Assembly (NCBI GenBank): GCA_965242535.1
Contig: OZ251458.1
Location: forward strand, 4,402,001 to 4,466,000
Direction of reading: 5' to 3'
Origin: VXRD01 sp965242535
GTDB lineage: Bacteria; Latescibacterota; UBA2968
Length of the DNA: 64,000 bases
The notes beneath the pieces are model-generated. The model had not been told where the DNA came from. It saw only the letters and a program-made list of their open reading frames with translations, and made no database searches. Below are positions 33,710 through 41,924 of the stretch, in pieces (position 1 is the stretch's first letter; each line of letters starts with the position of its first letter). The position numbers were made by a program, and so were the translations under genes.

Positions 33710-33952
33710 GGCTGTTGACAAAAAGTAAGTCGCCGAAGGCATCGAAGGCAACCCACGATGCTTTAGGACCAAAGTTGCTAGAAAAGTGAGTAATGGCGGT
33801 GTTGATTTGTGCGTATCAAAATTGAGAATAACTTAATTTACATAATGTTGAGATTCTCGTTTTCCTCGCAGGCACAGGCGTCGCCTTACAATGAGCGGAG
33901 CGAATAACGGGGGCCGGGGGATAGGTCCAATTCTTTTTGAAAGGAGATGGAG

Positions 33953-34975
33953 ATGGCAAAAAAAGTCCGAATGGGGTTGATTGGGTGTGGGGGCAATATG
34001 GGCGGTCATATCCGGCGGTTGATGGATATGCCGGATGTGGAGGTCGTGGCACTCGCCGATCCGAGCGAGGCGAGTTTTGCGCGGTTGTTCGACCGCGTGC
34101 CCCAAGCCGAGCAGTTGCCGCGATTTGCGGATCACGCGGAGATGCTCGCCAATGTGGAGATGGATGCGACCGAGATTTCAACGCCGCATACCCTGCACTT
34201 TGAACAGATTATGGACAGTTTGGACAGGGGCTTGCATGTGTTGACGGAGAAGCCGATGGTTTGCTCGGTGGATCACGCGCTTCAAGTGATGGATAGGGCC
34301 GAGGAGGTCGACCGCATTTTGATGGTGTCTTACCAGCGGCATTTCGCACCGGCGTTTCGGTTTATTCGCAACCAAATTCAAGCGGGCGAGCTCGGGGAGA
34401 TTCAGTTTATACAGGCGATGCAAGACCAACACTGGTACGAAAATCAGCAGGGCAAATGGCGGCAGGTTCACGCCTTGTCGGGCGGCGGGCAGCTCAATGA
34501 TTCGGGTAGCCATTTGTTGGATATCGTGCTGTGGATGGTCGATCAAGAACCCGAGCGCGTGTCGGCATTTATGGAGAATTTGGATACGGAAGTGGATGTC
34601 AATTCCGCGCTGTCGATTCGCTTTGCCAATGGCGCGTTGGCGAATTTTTCGATTGTGGGCACGGGCCCCGGCCCGGGAATGTGGGAAGACATTACGATTT
34701 GGGGCAGCAAGGGCGCGATTTATTCCCGCAATGGCAAGGTGACGTGCAAGTACGGCGGCAAGGCGCCTGTGGAGGTGGATGCCGATGGGTTGCCGTCTCG
34801 GTTTGTCAGTCCCGATCAAAATTTCGTGGATGCGATTTTGGGGCGCGATGAGGTGCAGGTGCCCCCGGTGTGCGGGTTGCGCGTGATTCAGTTGACGGAA
34901 GCGGCGTGGGAGTCCGCAGAAAAGGGCGGGCGTCCGGTGCGCGTGAAGCGCGCGCGAGGGCGACGCAACAGGTGA
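33953..34975 (+). CDS. Gfo/Idh/MocA-family oxidoreductase
   Basis: 340 residues. NAD(P)-binding Rossmann motif MGLIGCGGNMGGH at the N terminus, the family motif VLTEKPMVCSV near residue 98, and a C-terminal substrate domain (SGGGQLNDSGSHLLDIVLW, with the His used in catalysis by many members). It reduces or oxidises a sugar or polyol; the substrate is unknown. The start ATG 33953 follows AAGGAG; the ATG six bases before is too close. It is followed 33 bases later by a secreted protein gene. Confidence 0.9.
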   Translation: MAKKVRMGLIGCGGNMGGHIRRLMDMPDVEVVALADPSEASFARLFDRVPQAEQLPRFADHAEMLANVEMDATEISTPHTLHFEQIMDSLDRGLHVLTEKPMVCSVDHALQVMDRAEEVDRILMVSYQRHFAPAFRFIRNQIQAGELGEIQFIQAMQDQHWYENQQGKWRQVHALSGGGQLNDSGSHLLDIVLWMVDQEPERVSAFMENLDTEVDVNSALSIRFANGALANFSIVGTGPGPGMWEDITIWGSKGAIYSRNGKVTCKYGGKAPVEVDADGLPSRFVSPDQNFVDAILGRDEVQVPPVCGLRVIQLTEAAWESAEKGGRPVRVKRARGRRNR

Positions 34976-35008
34976 ACGGGTAGTTGAGCAAAGAATTGGA
35001 GGTGACGC

Positions 35009-36022
35009 ATGAAGGCGTACATCGCGGTTGTCGCGTGTTTTTTCTTTCTCGTCTTGGATATTTCGCGTGTTCAGGCACAACCCGTGGCGTTGAAACTCGA
35101 CCATCCAGCAGGGCGCACGGTGCAGTACAAACACACGCATAGACTTTTTTATTTTAGCAATCAGGCCGAGATTTTGTTCGGCGTGCAGGAAATGGGGGCC
35201 GATATCGACGATGAGGGCAATTTCAATTTTTCTTCGGATTTTTCGAGGGGTGCGTCGTTTGAAATGGATATAAGCGGCGAGTGGGTCAGCCGCGAAGAGG
35301 TGTTGCCGCTCTCGGAGGACGATCCCGATTCGCTGGGGTATGTCGGAAAGGTAAAGGCGACCATTTTGTCGGCGGACAGCCGCGCTGTTTTGGCGGGCGA
35401 TCGGTTGACGTTTGAACAATACCCCGATACGTTTGAAAAGTTCAAAGATCGAGAGTTTATTTGGTTTGTCGATTCAGAAGGCGGGATCCTAAATTTTGAG
35501 CCCGAGTTTTACCCGTACAGACTCGGGCGCGAGGATCTGGTGACAGACCTTTTTCTCGCATGGGTTCCCGAATACAGTTTGACCTTGCCCGATAAACCCA
35601 TTTCCGAGGGCGATACCTGGGATGGCGCGGGTGTTTTCAAACGGCGAATCGAATATCGGCGTTTGGCGAATCAAGATGTGTTCCTCAACTATAACAGCAC
35701 GTATCGCGTCAAAGACATCAAGAGGAGCAAAAAGAGGGTTGAAGTTAAAATCGAGGAGATGCGAGAGGTTTCTTACAAGGCATGGATCGATCTCAGAAGG
35801 GCCTCATTTGTCGTTGATGGCAAAGGATCGGGCAGTGGGGAATGGGTCATTGACGCGACGCGGGGGTTGGTATTGGAGCACAAAGTGAAGTTTGACATCA
35901 ATCGCCCAAAGGTGATGAAAGGATTCGTCAATTCAGAAGGCGATCTCGCTGCAATTCCCGATATGGTCGCCGAGATAAAGATAAATTTTGAACGCAAACT
36001 CAAGAAGATCGAAAAAGAGTGA
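35009..36022 (+). CDS. Secreted protein of unknown function
   Basis: 337 residues with a signal peptide ending RVQAQP (about residue 24). The mature part is beta-rich, with acidic patches (EVLPLSEDDPDSLGY) and two internal similar phrases (WFVDSEGGILNFEP and KGFVNSEGDLAAIP). No family is firmly recognised; the layout resembles periplasmic DUF6263-like proteins. The start ATG 35009 follows GGAGGTGACGC, 33 bases after the oxidoreductase gene, probably one operon. Confidence 0.7.
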   Translation: MKAYIAVVACFFFLVLDISRVQAQPVALKLDHPAGRTVQYKHTHRLFYFSNQAEILFGVQEMGADIDDEGNFNFSSDFSRGASFEMDISGEWVSREEVLPLSEDDPDSLGYVGKVKATILSADSRAVLAGDRLTFEQYPDTFEKFKDREFIWFVDSEGGILNFEPEFYPYRLGREDLVTDLFLAWVPEYSLTLPDKPISEGDTWDGAGVFKRRIEYRRLANQDVFLNYNSTYRVKDIKRSKKRVEVKIEEMREVSYKAWIDLRRASFVVDGKGSGSGEWVIDATRGLVLEHKVKFDINRPKVMKGFVNSEGDLAAIPDMVAEIKINFERKLKKIEKE

Positions 36023-36144
36023 GTGCCCCGCTGACTTTTGTCGCGTCATTCATGTGGTGGAAGGGGGTAAATAACAGTTGCGGGTAATCGCATAAAATCG
36101 TCTCTTATGCGATTCTATATGATTCGAAAGAGAGGTATTGACAG

Positions 36145-36192
36145 ATGAAGACGACTCCGTATTTTCGCAACCGAACACTTGGTATTCCGTAA
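36145..36192 (+). pseudogene. 5' stub of a gene broken by a dispersed repeat
   Basis: ATG 36145 with a strong AAAGAGAGG opens MKTTPYFRNRTLGIP and stops at once as the dispersed repeat begins. The stub resembles the start of DUF4258 toxins, which usually precede DUF2283 genes; a DUF2283 gene does lie beyond the repeat (36669). After the repeat an in-frame remnant reads VLRDRPELQKYLKEIVGTID. The link between the two halves is an inference. Confidence 0.4.
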
Positions 36193-36584
36193 ATTGAATT
36201 ATACCAAATTTTGGTACGCACAACTCGGCACCTGCATGGGTCGCTTTTCTAAAACGTTTGGTCCTAAAGCATCGTGGGTTGCCTTTGATGCCTTCGGCGA
36301 CCTACTTTTTTTCAACAGCAAAAAAAAGTAGGCAAAAAATGCCGCTCTCAAACGCCGAGGGGCTTGCACAGCGCAAATCGCTTTTGTAGTAGCACTACAT
36401 GAGTCAGCCTGCCAAGGGGGTTGCATAATGGATGTCGGTTGCGAGACGGACTTGCGCGCTGTGCCTGATGGCTTTCGGTGATGGGGTTTTGCGATGGCAT
36501 GTTTGGCGATAGCTTAATTGACGTACGGCATCACGTCCGTCACGCTCTTGAAAAATTGAAATTCCGAATTATTTAACAGAGTAC
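36187..36584. repeat. Dispersed 0.4-kb repeat, copy D (reverse, uninterrupted)
   Basis: This is the most complete uninterrupted copy: it begins CCGTAAATTGAATTATACC, includes the hairpin (36303-36333, CTAC then T-run, A-run then GTAG), and ends GAATTATTTAACAGAGTACT. It has no coding potential, so it is probably non-autonomous. Confidence 0.8.
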
Positions 36585-36668
36585 TTAGAGATCGACCCGA
36601 GTTGCAAAAATACTTAAAAGAAATTGTAGGAACGATTGATCATTATCACGAAAAAGAATGGAGAGACG

Positions 36669-37115
36669 ATGAAATCATTGGCGTATTTTCCCGAAACCGA
36701 TACGCTTCACATCACATTGAGTTCGGCACCTGCCTCTGGTGGCGCAGAAAATGCAGGCGCAGACGGCGAGCATCAAGATGTGATTCTGTCCTATAATGAC
36801 AGAGACAAAGTGGTCTCTATCACGATTGAAAATGCCAGTACAGGCGTCGATCTCAATGACATCCTTTCGGGGCACGAAAAAATTGTGCGCGGCGAAACCG
36901 AAGTCATTTATTCGGTTGCAGAACTGGCGGGAAAATTGGACATCATGCCACGCGCATTACGCGAGCTCATCCATTCGATGCGGGCTTCGGGAATTAAGGT
37001 CGGCAAACGACGCGGGCCCACCTATCCCATGATTTTGTCTGAACAGGACGCACAAAAAATTGTGCAATGGTGCGATGGACATCCAAATGCGTCGAAACCG
37101 CGGAGAAATTTTTAG
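36669..37115 (+). CDS. DUF2283 domain protein with C-terminal helix-turn-helix-like region
   Basis: 148 residues from ATG 36669. The N-terminal half is DUF2283 (FPETDTLHITLS...DVILSYNDRDKVVSITIENAS). The second half, VIYSVAELAGKLDIMPRALRELIHSM...GIKVGKRRGP, looks like a DNA-binding helix-turn-helix, an unusual addition. DUF2283 proteins are usually antitoxin-like partners of DUF4258. It ends 13 bases before the ARC gene, so it may be in the same transcript and could regulate the UBact-proteasome genes. Confidence 0.65.
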   Translation: MKSLAYFPETDTLHITLSSAPASGGAENAGADGEHQDVILSYNDRDKVVSITIENASTGVDLNDILSGHEKIVRGETEVIYSVAELAGKLDIMPRALRELIHSMRASGIKVGKRRGPTYPMILSEQDAQKIVQWCDGHPNASKPRRNF

Positions 37116-37128
37116 GAGGGAGGTACCC

Positions 37129-38838
37129 GTGATCAACACCAACGATTCCAATCGGCCGCGCAAGTCACCCGAAGATTTTCTTCAGGATTACGTGGATATG
37201 CAACACACGTTTCAGTCCCTGTCGATTATCGATCAAATTTTGATGACGATGGACGAGAAAGATCGGCGGCGGCCCTTGTTGTACCAACTTCGGCGACAAC
37301 TTCAGGAAGACGAGATCACGTTTGAAGAAGCCAGGCGCACCATCGTCGAGTTGGAGGGCACGCTGGAGAAGGTGACGGCGCCTGCCAATCGCGTGGGCAC
37401 GCTGTTGTCCCCTGTGGAAAATGGCGTTGCCTATCTCACGGTGGGCGGGGCCGAGTACTATGCCAATGTGGATGCGCGGCTGGACGAGCGCGATTTGAAG
37501 GTGGGCACGCGGGTGCTGGTCAACGAGGCTTTTGCGGTGGTGGGGGATATGGGCGAATCGCCATCGGGAACGGTGGGAAAAATTGTCGATGTGCTCGATG
37601 ACGGGCGTTTGTTGGTGGGGCAAGACCACGGTTCGCAGTCGCATGTGCTTTTGCGCGGCGCGGATTTGGAGGCCGAGGCATTGAAGGCGGGGGAAGAGGT
37701 TCGCATCGACCCGCAGTTTCGCATTGCGCTCGAGAAGATGGGGCAGTCCGAGGTCGAGGAGTTTTATTTGGAGGAAGTGCCCGAACTGCCGTGGGAGAAA
37801 ATAGGCGGGCATAAGGATGCGATTCAGGCCATCAAAGATACGATTGAGATGCCGGTGTTGCACCCCGAGTTGTTCGAGCGGTTTCAGTACAGCACGCCCA
37901 AGGGGTTTTTGCTGTACGGCCCGCCGGGGTGTGGCAAGACCCTGATCGGGAAGGCCACGGCCTACAATCTCGAGAAACAAGTACGGGAAGACGGATTGGA
38001 TCTCAAGGCGTGTTTTATGCACATTAAGGGGCCGGAGATTTTGAATATGTGGTTGGGCGAATCCGAGCGCAAGGTGCGCGAGATTTTCTCTCAAGCGCGC
38101 GAAAAGCGGCGCGAGGGGTTTTTGCCGGTGGTGTTTATCGACGAGGCCGAGTCCGTGTTGGGCACGCGGCGGGCGATTCGGTCGCACAATATTTCCAATA
38201 CGGTCGTGCCCATGTTTTGCTCGGAGATGGATGGGATCGAGTCGTTGCAAGACGTGGTGATTATTTTGACGTCCAATCGCCCGGATTTGATCGATCCGGC
38301 GATTTTGCGCCCGGGGCGAATCGACCGCAAGATCAAGGTGGATCGCCCGGGGGAGGATGCCGCAGGCGAGATTTTGGGCATTTATTTGACGCCCGATTTG
38401 CCGATCGCCCAAGCCGAGTTGGACGCGCACAACGGCGATGCAAAAGCCGCGGTCGACGATCTCGTGGCGCGCACAATCGCCGAGATTTTTGCCAAGCGCG
38501 ATGAGACGCGCTTTTTAGAGGTCGCGCTTCGAAGCGGGCGAAAAGAGGTGTTGAGCCGCGGGGATTTGTGCAGCGGCGCCATTCTCGAGTCGATAGTAAA
38601 GCGCGCGAAGGAGATCGCGATTAAGCGGTCGATTGCCGTAGGCGCGGAAAAGGGGATCGGGTTTGACGATATGCTCGCGGCGGTCGAGACCGAGTACGGC
38701 GAAAATGAAATTTTCCCACCGACCGACAATACCGAAGACTGGTTGAAGCTGCTCGATTACGATCCCGAAAACGTGGTGCGCGCCGTGCCCGTTCGGCCGA
38801 GGCGATCACAACGCGTTCAACGGCAGAACGTGATTTAA
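37129..38838 (+). CDS. arc: Proteasome-associated AAA+ ATPase (ARC/Mpa)
   Basis: 569 residues. Unfolds tagged proteins and feeds them into the 20S proteasome. An N-terminal helical coiled-coil region (about 15-95) for tag binding is followed by two OB-like domains and an AAA+ domain: Walker A GPPGCGKT (K270), Walker B VVFIDEAES (D338/E339), arginine finger region RPGRIDRK. Pore loop 1 reads GPEILNMWLGESER, where actinobacterial Mpa has KYVG. The C terminus ends VQRQNVI and lacks the penultimate Tyr (GQYL-type) tail that docks Mpa onto the proteasome. The start is GTG 37129 after GGAGGGAGG. It is separated from dop by a repeat. Confidence 0.93.
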   Translation: MINTNDSNRPRKSPEDFLQDYVDMQHTFQSLSIIDQILMTMDEKDRRRPLLYQLRRQLQEDEITFEEARRTIVELEGTLEKVTAPANRVGTLLSPVENGVAYLTVGGAEYYANVDARLDERDLKVGTRVLVNEAFAVVGDMGESPSGTVGKIVDVLDDGRLLVGQDHGSQSHVLLRGADLEAEALKAGEEVRIDPQFRIALEKMGQSEVEEFYLEEVPELPWEKIGGHKDAIQAIKDTIEMPVLHPELFERFQYSTPKGFLLYGPPGCGKTLIGKATAYNLEKQVREDGLDLKACFMHIKGPEILNMWLGESERKVREIFSQAREKRREGFLPVVFIDEAESVLGTRRAIRSHNISNTVVPMFCSEMDGIESLQDVVIILTSNRPDLIDPAILRPGRIDRKIKVDRPGEDAAGEILGIYLTPDLPIAQAELDAHNGDAKAAVDDLVARTIAEIFAKRDETRFLEVALRSGRKEVLSRGDLCSGAILESIVKRAKEIAIKRSIAVGAEKGIGFDDMLAAVETEYGENEIFPPTDNTEDWLKLLDYDPENVVRAVPVRPRRSQRVQRQNVI

Positions 38839-39320
38839 GGGGAGACGGAAGACGGGAGAGGGGAGAAGCAATCGCAATCGTAGGGACAGGCTCCCGTGCC
38901 ATTTGTACCAACTCATTCATTGTCGGGATCGCTTTGCCGTTCCACCGTCCTTCAGAGAAGCCATCCCAACCGTGCGATCCCAAAAGACCATCACCGAAAG
39001 CCATCAGGCACAGCGCGCAAGTCCATTTCGCAACCAACATCCATTTTGCAACCCCCTTCGCAGGCTGTCTCATGTCGTGCGATTACAAAAGCGATTTGCG
39101 CTGTGCTAGCCCCTCGGCGCATGAGAGCGGCATTTTTTGCTTACTTTTTGTTGCTGTTGACAAAAAGTAAGTCGCCGAAGGCATCGAAGGCAACCCACGA
39201 TGCTGTAGGACCAAACATTTTAGAAAAGCGAGCCTCGTCGGTGCGGGTTGGTGCGTATCAAAATTTGGTATCATTTAATTTACGGATTAATTAGTTGGTA
39301 CAAATGGCCCCCGTGCCTGT
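38839..39320. repeat. Minisatellite + dispersed repeat copy E between arc and dop
   Basis: It begins with heptamers (38839-38870) and half of a palindrome, then copy E of the 0.4-kb repeat (about 38918-39296: GCCGAAGGCATCGAAGGC at 39172, ending ATTTAATTTACGGATTAATTAG), and another half palindrome (39306-39322). No gene or clear promoter is visible, though dop must start its transcript in or after it. Confidence 0.75.
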
Positions 39321-39376
39321 CCGAAGATACAAGAGGCGAGACGGGAGACGGGGTTGGACGGGACGGACGGACTGCT

Positions 39377-40930
39377 ATGAGACGGTTATTTGGATTGGAA
39401 ACGGAATACGGCATTACGATTGATGGCGTGGATGCGGTCGATGTGGTGGAGGAGTCGATGCAGTTGATTCGGTGCTATCAACAAGGCCCGTTTGTGCCGC
39501 TGTGGGATTACCAACTGGAAAATCCCCGCAGGGATGATCGGGGGTTCGAGGTGAAGAATTTGTTGAATGACGCCGATGAGAAGGTGCATGTGCAGCGCGA
39601 CCGCAAGCGCAAGGTTCCGTTTGTGGAGTTGAAGAGCGATTTGATCATTTACAATGGCGCGCGGTTTTACAACGATCACACGCATCCCGAGTATTCGACT
39701 GGGGAATGCCTGGGGTTGTTTGAACTCGTGGCGCAGGACAAGGCCGGGGAGCGCGTGGTCGATATTTGCGCGCGGCGGCGCACGGAGATGCTCGATAAGG
39801 GCACGGTGCGGATGTACAAGAACAATACGGATTTTGAAGGGCATAGCTACGGGTGTCACGAAAATTATTTGATGGATCGCGCCGTGCCTTTCGAGCGGAT
39901 ATTGGACGGGTTGTTGCCCTTTTTTGCCACGCGGCAGATCTATTGCGGCGCGGGCAAGGTGGGGGTTGAGCGGGAAGATCGGGCGGCGATTTATCAGTTG
40001 TCCCAACGCGCGGAGTTTTTTGAGGTGATCGCGAGTGTCGATACGATGCACAAGCGGCCCGTGGTCAATACGCGCGATGAACCGCATGCCGATGCGGCGC
40101 GCTACCGCCGGTTGCACGTAATTGTGGGCGATGCGAATATGTCGGAATACATCACCGCGCTCAAGGTGGGGGCAACGGCCCTGGTGATCGATTTGATCGA
40201 GGCGGATCGGTTGCCCGATTACCGGCTCAAAGACCCGATAGCGGCGATGAAGAATATCGCGCGGGATCAAACGCATGAGTGGCTCGTGGAAGTCGAGGGG
40301 GCGGGCAACCGCTTGGCGCCTGCGGTCGAGATTCAGGATGCGTTTTTGACGTTGGCCCGCCGCGAGTTTGCCGGGCGCGACCGCGAGACGGATTGGGTGT
40401 TGGCGGCGTGGGATGACGTGCTGGAGAAATTGCGCCGCGATCCGATGGATTTGGTGGGCACATGCGATTGGGTGACGAAGAAATGGCTGATCGACCGGTT
40501 TTGCGACGAGGAAAATTTGGCGTGGGACAATCCCGACGATTTGTTCTGGATGCAGAGTCAGGATTTGGAATACAGCAATGTGGATCGAGAATCTGGGCTG
40601 TACTATTTGTTGGAGTCCCAAGGTTACATGGTGCGGTTGGTGGGAGATGATGAGGTTGCCGCGGCGATGTCGGTTCCCCCGTCTGGCACGCGGGCGTATT
40701 TTCGGGGGCGCAGTTTGGAAAAGTTCGGGGAACACGTGTCGTCGATCAACTGGGATCGCATCGCGTTTACGCACGATGGCCGCCAGCACGCGGTGGATAT
40801 GAAATCGTTGGTGGATGCCGAGCGCGTGCGGCATTACAATGACGCGTTGGATCGAGCAGAGACGTTGGAGGCTTTTTTGCAGGCTTTGCACGAAGTGGAG
40901 CGTTCTCTCAAGGAGGCAGGAGATGGATAG
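39377..40930 (+). CDS. dop: Dop-type depupylase (de-UBact-ylase)
   Basis: 517 residues, glutamine-synthetase-like fold. Removes the tag from proteins and can deamidate it. FGLETEYG (E8/E10) binds Mg-ATP; the catalytic Asp is D100 in NDHTHPEY. It shares Dop-specific stretches with actinobacterial Dop: WDYQLENPRRDDRGFE, and TRAYFRGRSLEKFG...WDRIAF near the C terminus, which PafA lacks. The position before ubact matches the dop-pup-prcB-prcA-pafA order of actinobacteria. ATG 39377; its last bases overlap the start of ubact by 8 bases. Confidence 0.92.
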   Translation: MRRLFGLETEYGITIDGVDAVDVVEESMQLIRCYQQGPFVPLWDYQLENPRRDDRGFEVKNLLNDADEKVHVQRDRKRKVPFVELKSDLIIYNGARFYNDHTHPEYSTGECLGLFELVAQDKAGERVVDICARRRTEMLDKGTVRMYKNNTDFEGHSYGCHENYLMDRAVPFERILDGLLPFFATRQIYCGAGKVGVEREDRAAIYQLSQRAEFFEVIASVDTMHKRPVVNTRDEPHADAARYRRLHVIVGDANMSEYITALKVGATALVIDLIEADRLPDYRLKDPIAAMKNIARDQTHEWLVEVEGAGNRLAPAVEIQDAFLTLARREFAGRDRETDWVLAAWDDVLEKLRRDPMDLVGTCDWVTKKWLIDRFCDEENLAWDNPDDLFWMQSQDLEYSNVDRESGLYYLLESQGYMVRLVGDDEVAAAMSVPPSGTRAYFRGRSLEKFGEHVSSINWDRIAFTHDGRQHAVDMKSLVDAERVRHYNDALDRAETLEAFLQALHEVERSLKEAGDG

Positions 40931-41114
40931 GGGTTTGCAGTACGAGCGAAGGACAAAACCCGTCGCGCCCGGTGGCCCCGGGCCGGGGGATGATGGCGAT
41001 GGCGGGCCGGCGCGGCCCAAGGTGGAGCGGCCGGACACGCGCGATTTGATGCGGCGCATGCGGCGCGTGGATCCCAATCAGGCGCGGCGGTATCGCCAGC
41101 GAACAGGCGAGTAG
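40923..41114 (+). CDS. ubact: UBact, the Pup-like protein modifier
   Basis: 63 residues, the small protein tag of the Gram-negative UBact-proteasome system. It has the hallmarks of the family: a disordered Gly/Pro/Asp-rich front (APGGPGPGDDGDGGP), then a charged helix KVERPDTRDLMRRMRRVDPN, and the C-terminal tail YRQRTGE. The last residue is Glu, so its gamma-carboxylate can be joined directly to lysine by PafA without prior deamidation; Pup instead ends GGE/GGQ. It is embedded exactly between dop and prcB. The gene is too short for most annotation pipelines and easily missed. Confidence 0.93.
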   Translation: MDRGLQYERRTKPVAPGGPGPGDDGDGGPARPKVERPDTRDLMRRMRRVDPNQARRYRQRTGE

Positions 41115-41117
41115 CCC

Positions 41118-41924
41118 ATGACGGTATCGGGTGGAGATTTTGTCGATTTGCTGCGGCAAACGGGCTATCGGTTCCCGGGCGAGCAGTTGGGCGATGCCGC
41201 AGGGGATCGCGCCTTGCCCTTCGAGCCGACGGAGGGCACGACCATTTTGGCGTTTCAATACGCCGATGGGGTGCTCGTCGCCGGAGATCGGCGCGCGACC
41301 GCGGGCAATACGGTGCTTTACGACCGCGCGGATAAGGTGATCGATTTGGATGCGTATTCGGTGATGGCGATTTCCGGGTCCCCGTCTGTGGCGTTTGAGA
41401 TCGCGCGCATTTTGGAGCATGCGTTTCAGTATTATCGCCGCCGCTTGCTCCAAGAGATGAGTTTGCAGGCCAAGTTGCGCCGGCTGTCGCTGTTGATCAA
41501 AGACAATTTGCCCCTGGCCATGCAGGGCATCGGCACGGTGATTCCGGTGTTTGCGACGTATGACCTGCGGGATTCGCGGGGCAAAATTTATTTTTACGAC
41601 GCGTTGGGGGCGCAGTTTGAAAGCGCGGATTTTACGACCACGGGGTCGGGTTCGCCCGCGATCCGCGGGGCGATGTACTATCTCAATCGCTGGAGCGGGC
41701 GGCGGTTTGTGGAAATGGATCGCGAGACGGCGATTGGGCACGCCTTGCAGCTTTTGGATACGGCGTCTGAATACGATTCGGCCACGGGGCGATACGAGCG
41801 TTCAGCCGATATTTTTCCGTCCGTCAAGACGATTACCGCGGCGGGGTTGGCGGAGGTCGAGACCGAAGAGTTGCGGCGGCTTTACGCGCAATACGTCGAT
41901 GGGGAGGAGGTGGGCCGCGCATGA
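41118..41924 (+). CDS. prcB: Proteasome beta subunit
   Basis: 268 residues; catalytic subunit of the 20S proteasome. The propeptide of 40 residues ends at PTEG, exposing the nucleophile Thr41 in TTILAFQY after self-cleavage. The usual partner residues are present: VAGDRRAT (Asp17 of the mature chain) and RADKVIDL (Lys33). SPAIRGAMYYLNR and DSATGRY match actinobacterial PrcB. It begins 3 bases after ubact and overlaps prcA by four bases (ATGA). Confidence 0.95.
   Translation: MTVSGGDFVDLLRQTGYRFPGEQLGDAAGDRALPFEPTEGTTILAFQYADGVLVAGDRRATAGNTVLYDRADKVIDLDAYSVMAISGSPSVAFEIARILEHAFQYYRRRLLQEMSLQAKLRRLSLLIKDNLPLAMQGIGTVIPVFATYDLRDSRGKIYFYDALGAQFESADFTTTGSGSPAIRGAMYYLNRWSGRRFVEMDRETAIGHALQLLDTASEYDSATGRYERSADIFPSVKTITAAGLAEVETEELRRLYAQYVDGEEVGRA

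Larger units (their letters stand above)
32236..33850. repeat. Dispersed 0.4-kb repeat, copy C, split by an IS
   Basis: Left part 32236-32514 begins AGTACTCTGAAAATTAAA; right part 33710-33850 ends AATAACTTAATTTACATAATG. The two ends are inverted copies of each other (ACTCTG, then AAATTAA), marking it as a mobile-type element. An IS sits in its central hairpin with a GCTGTTGAC duplication. Confidence 0.75.
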
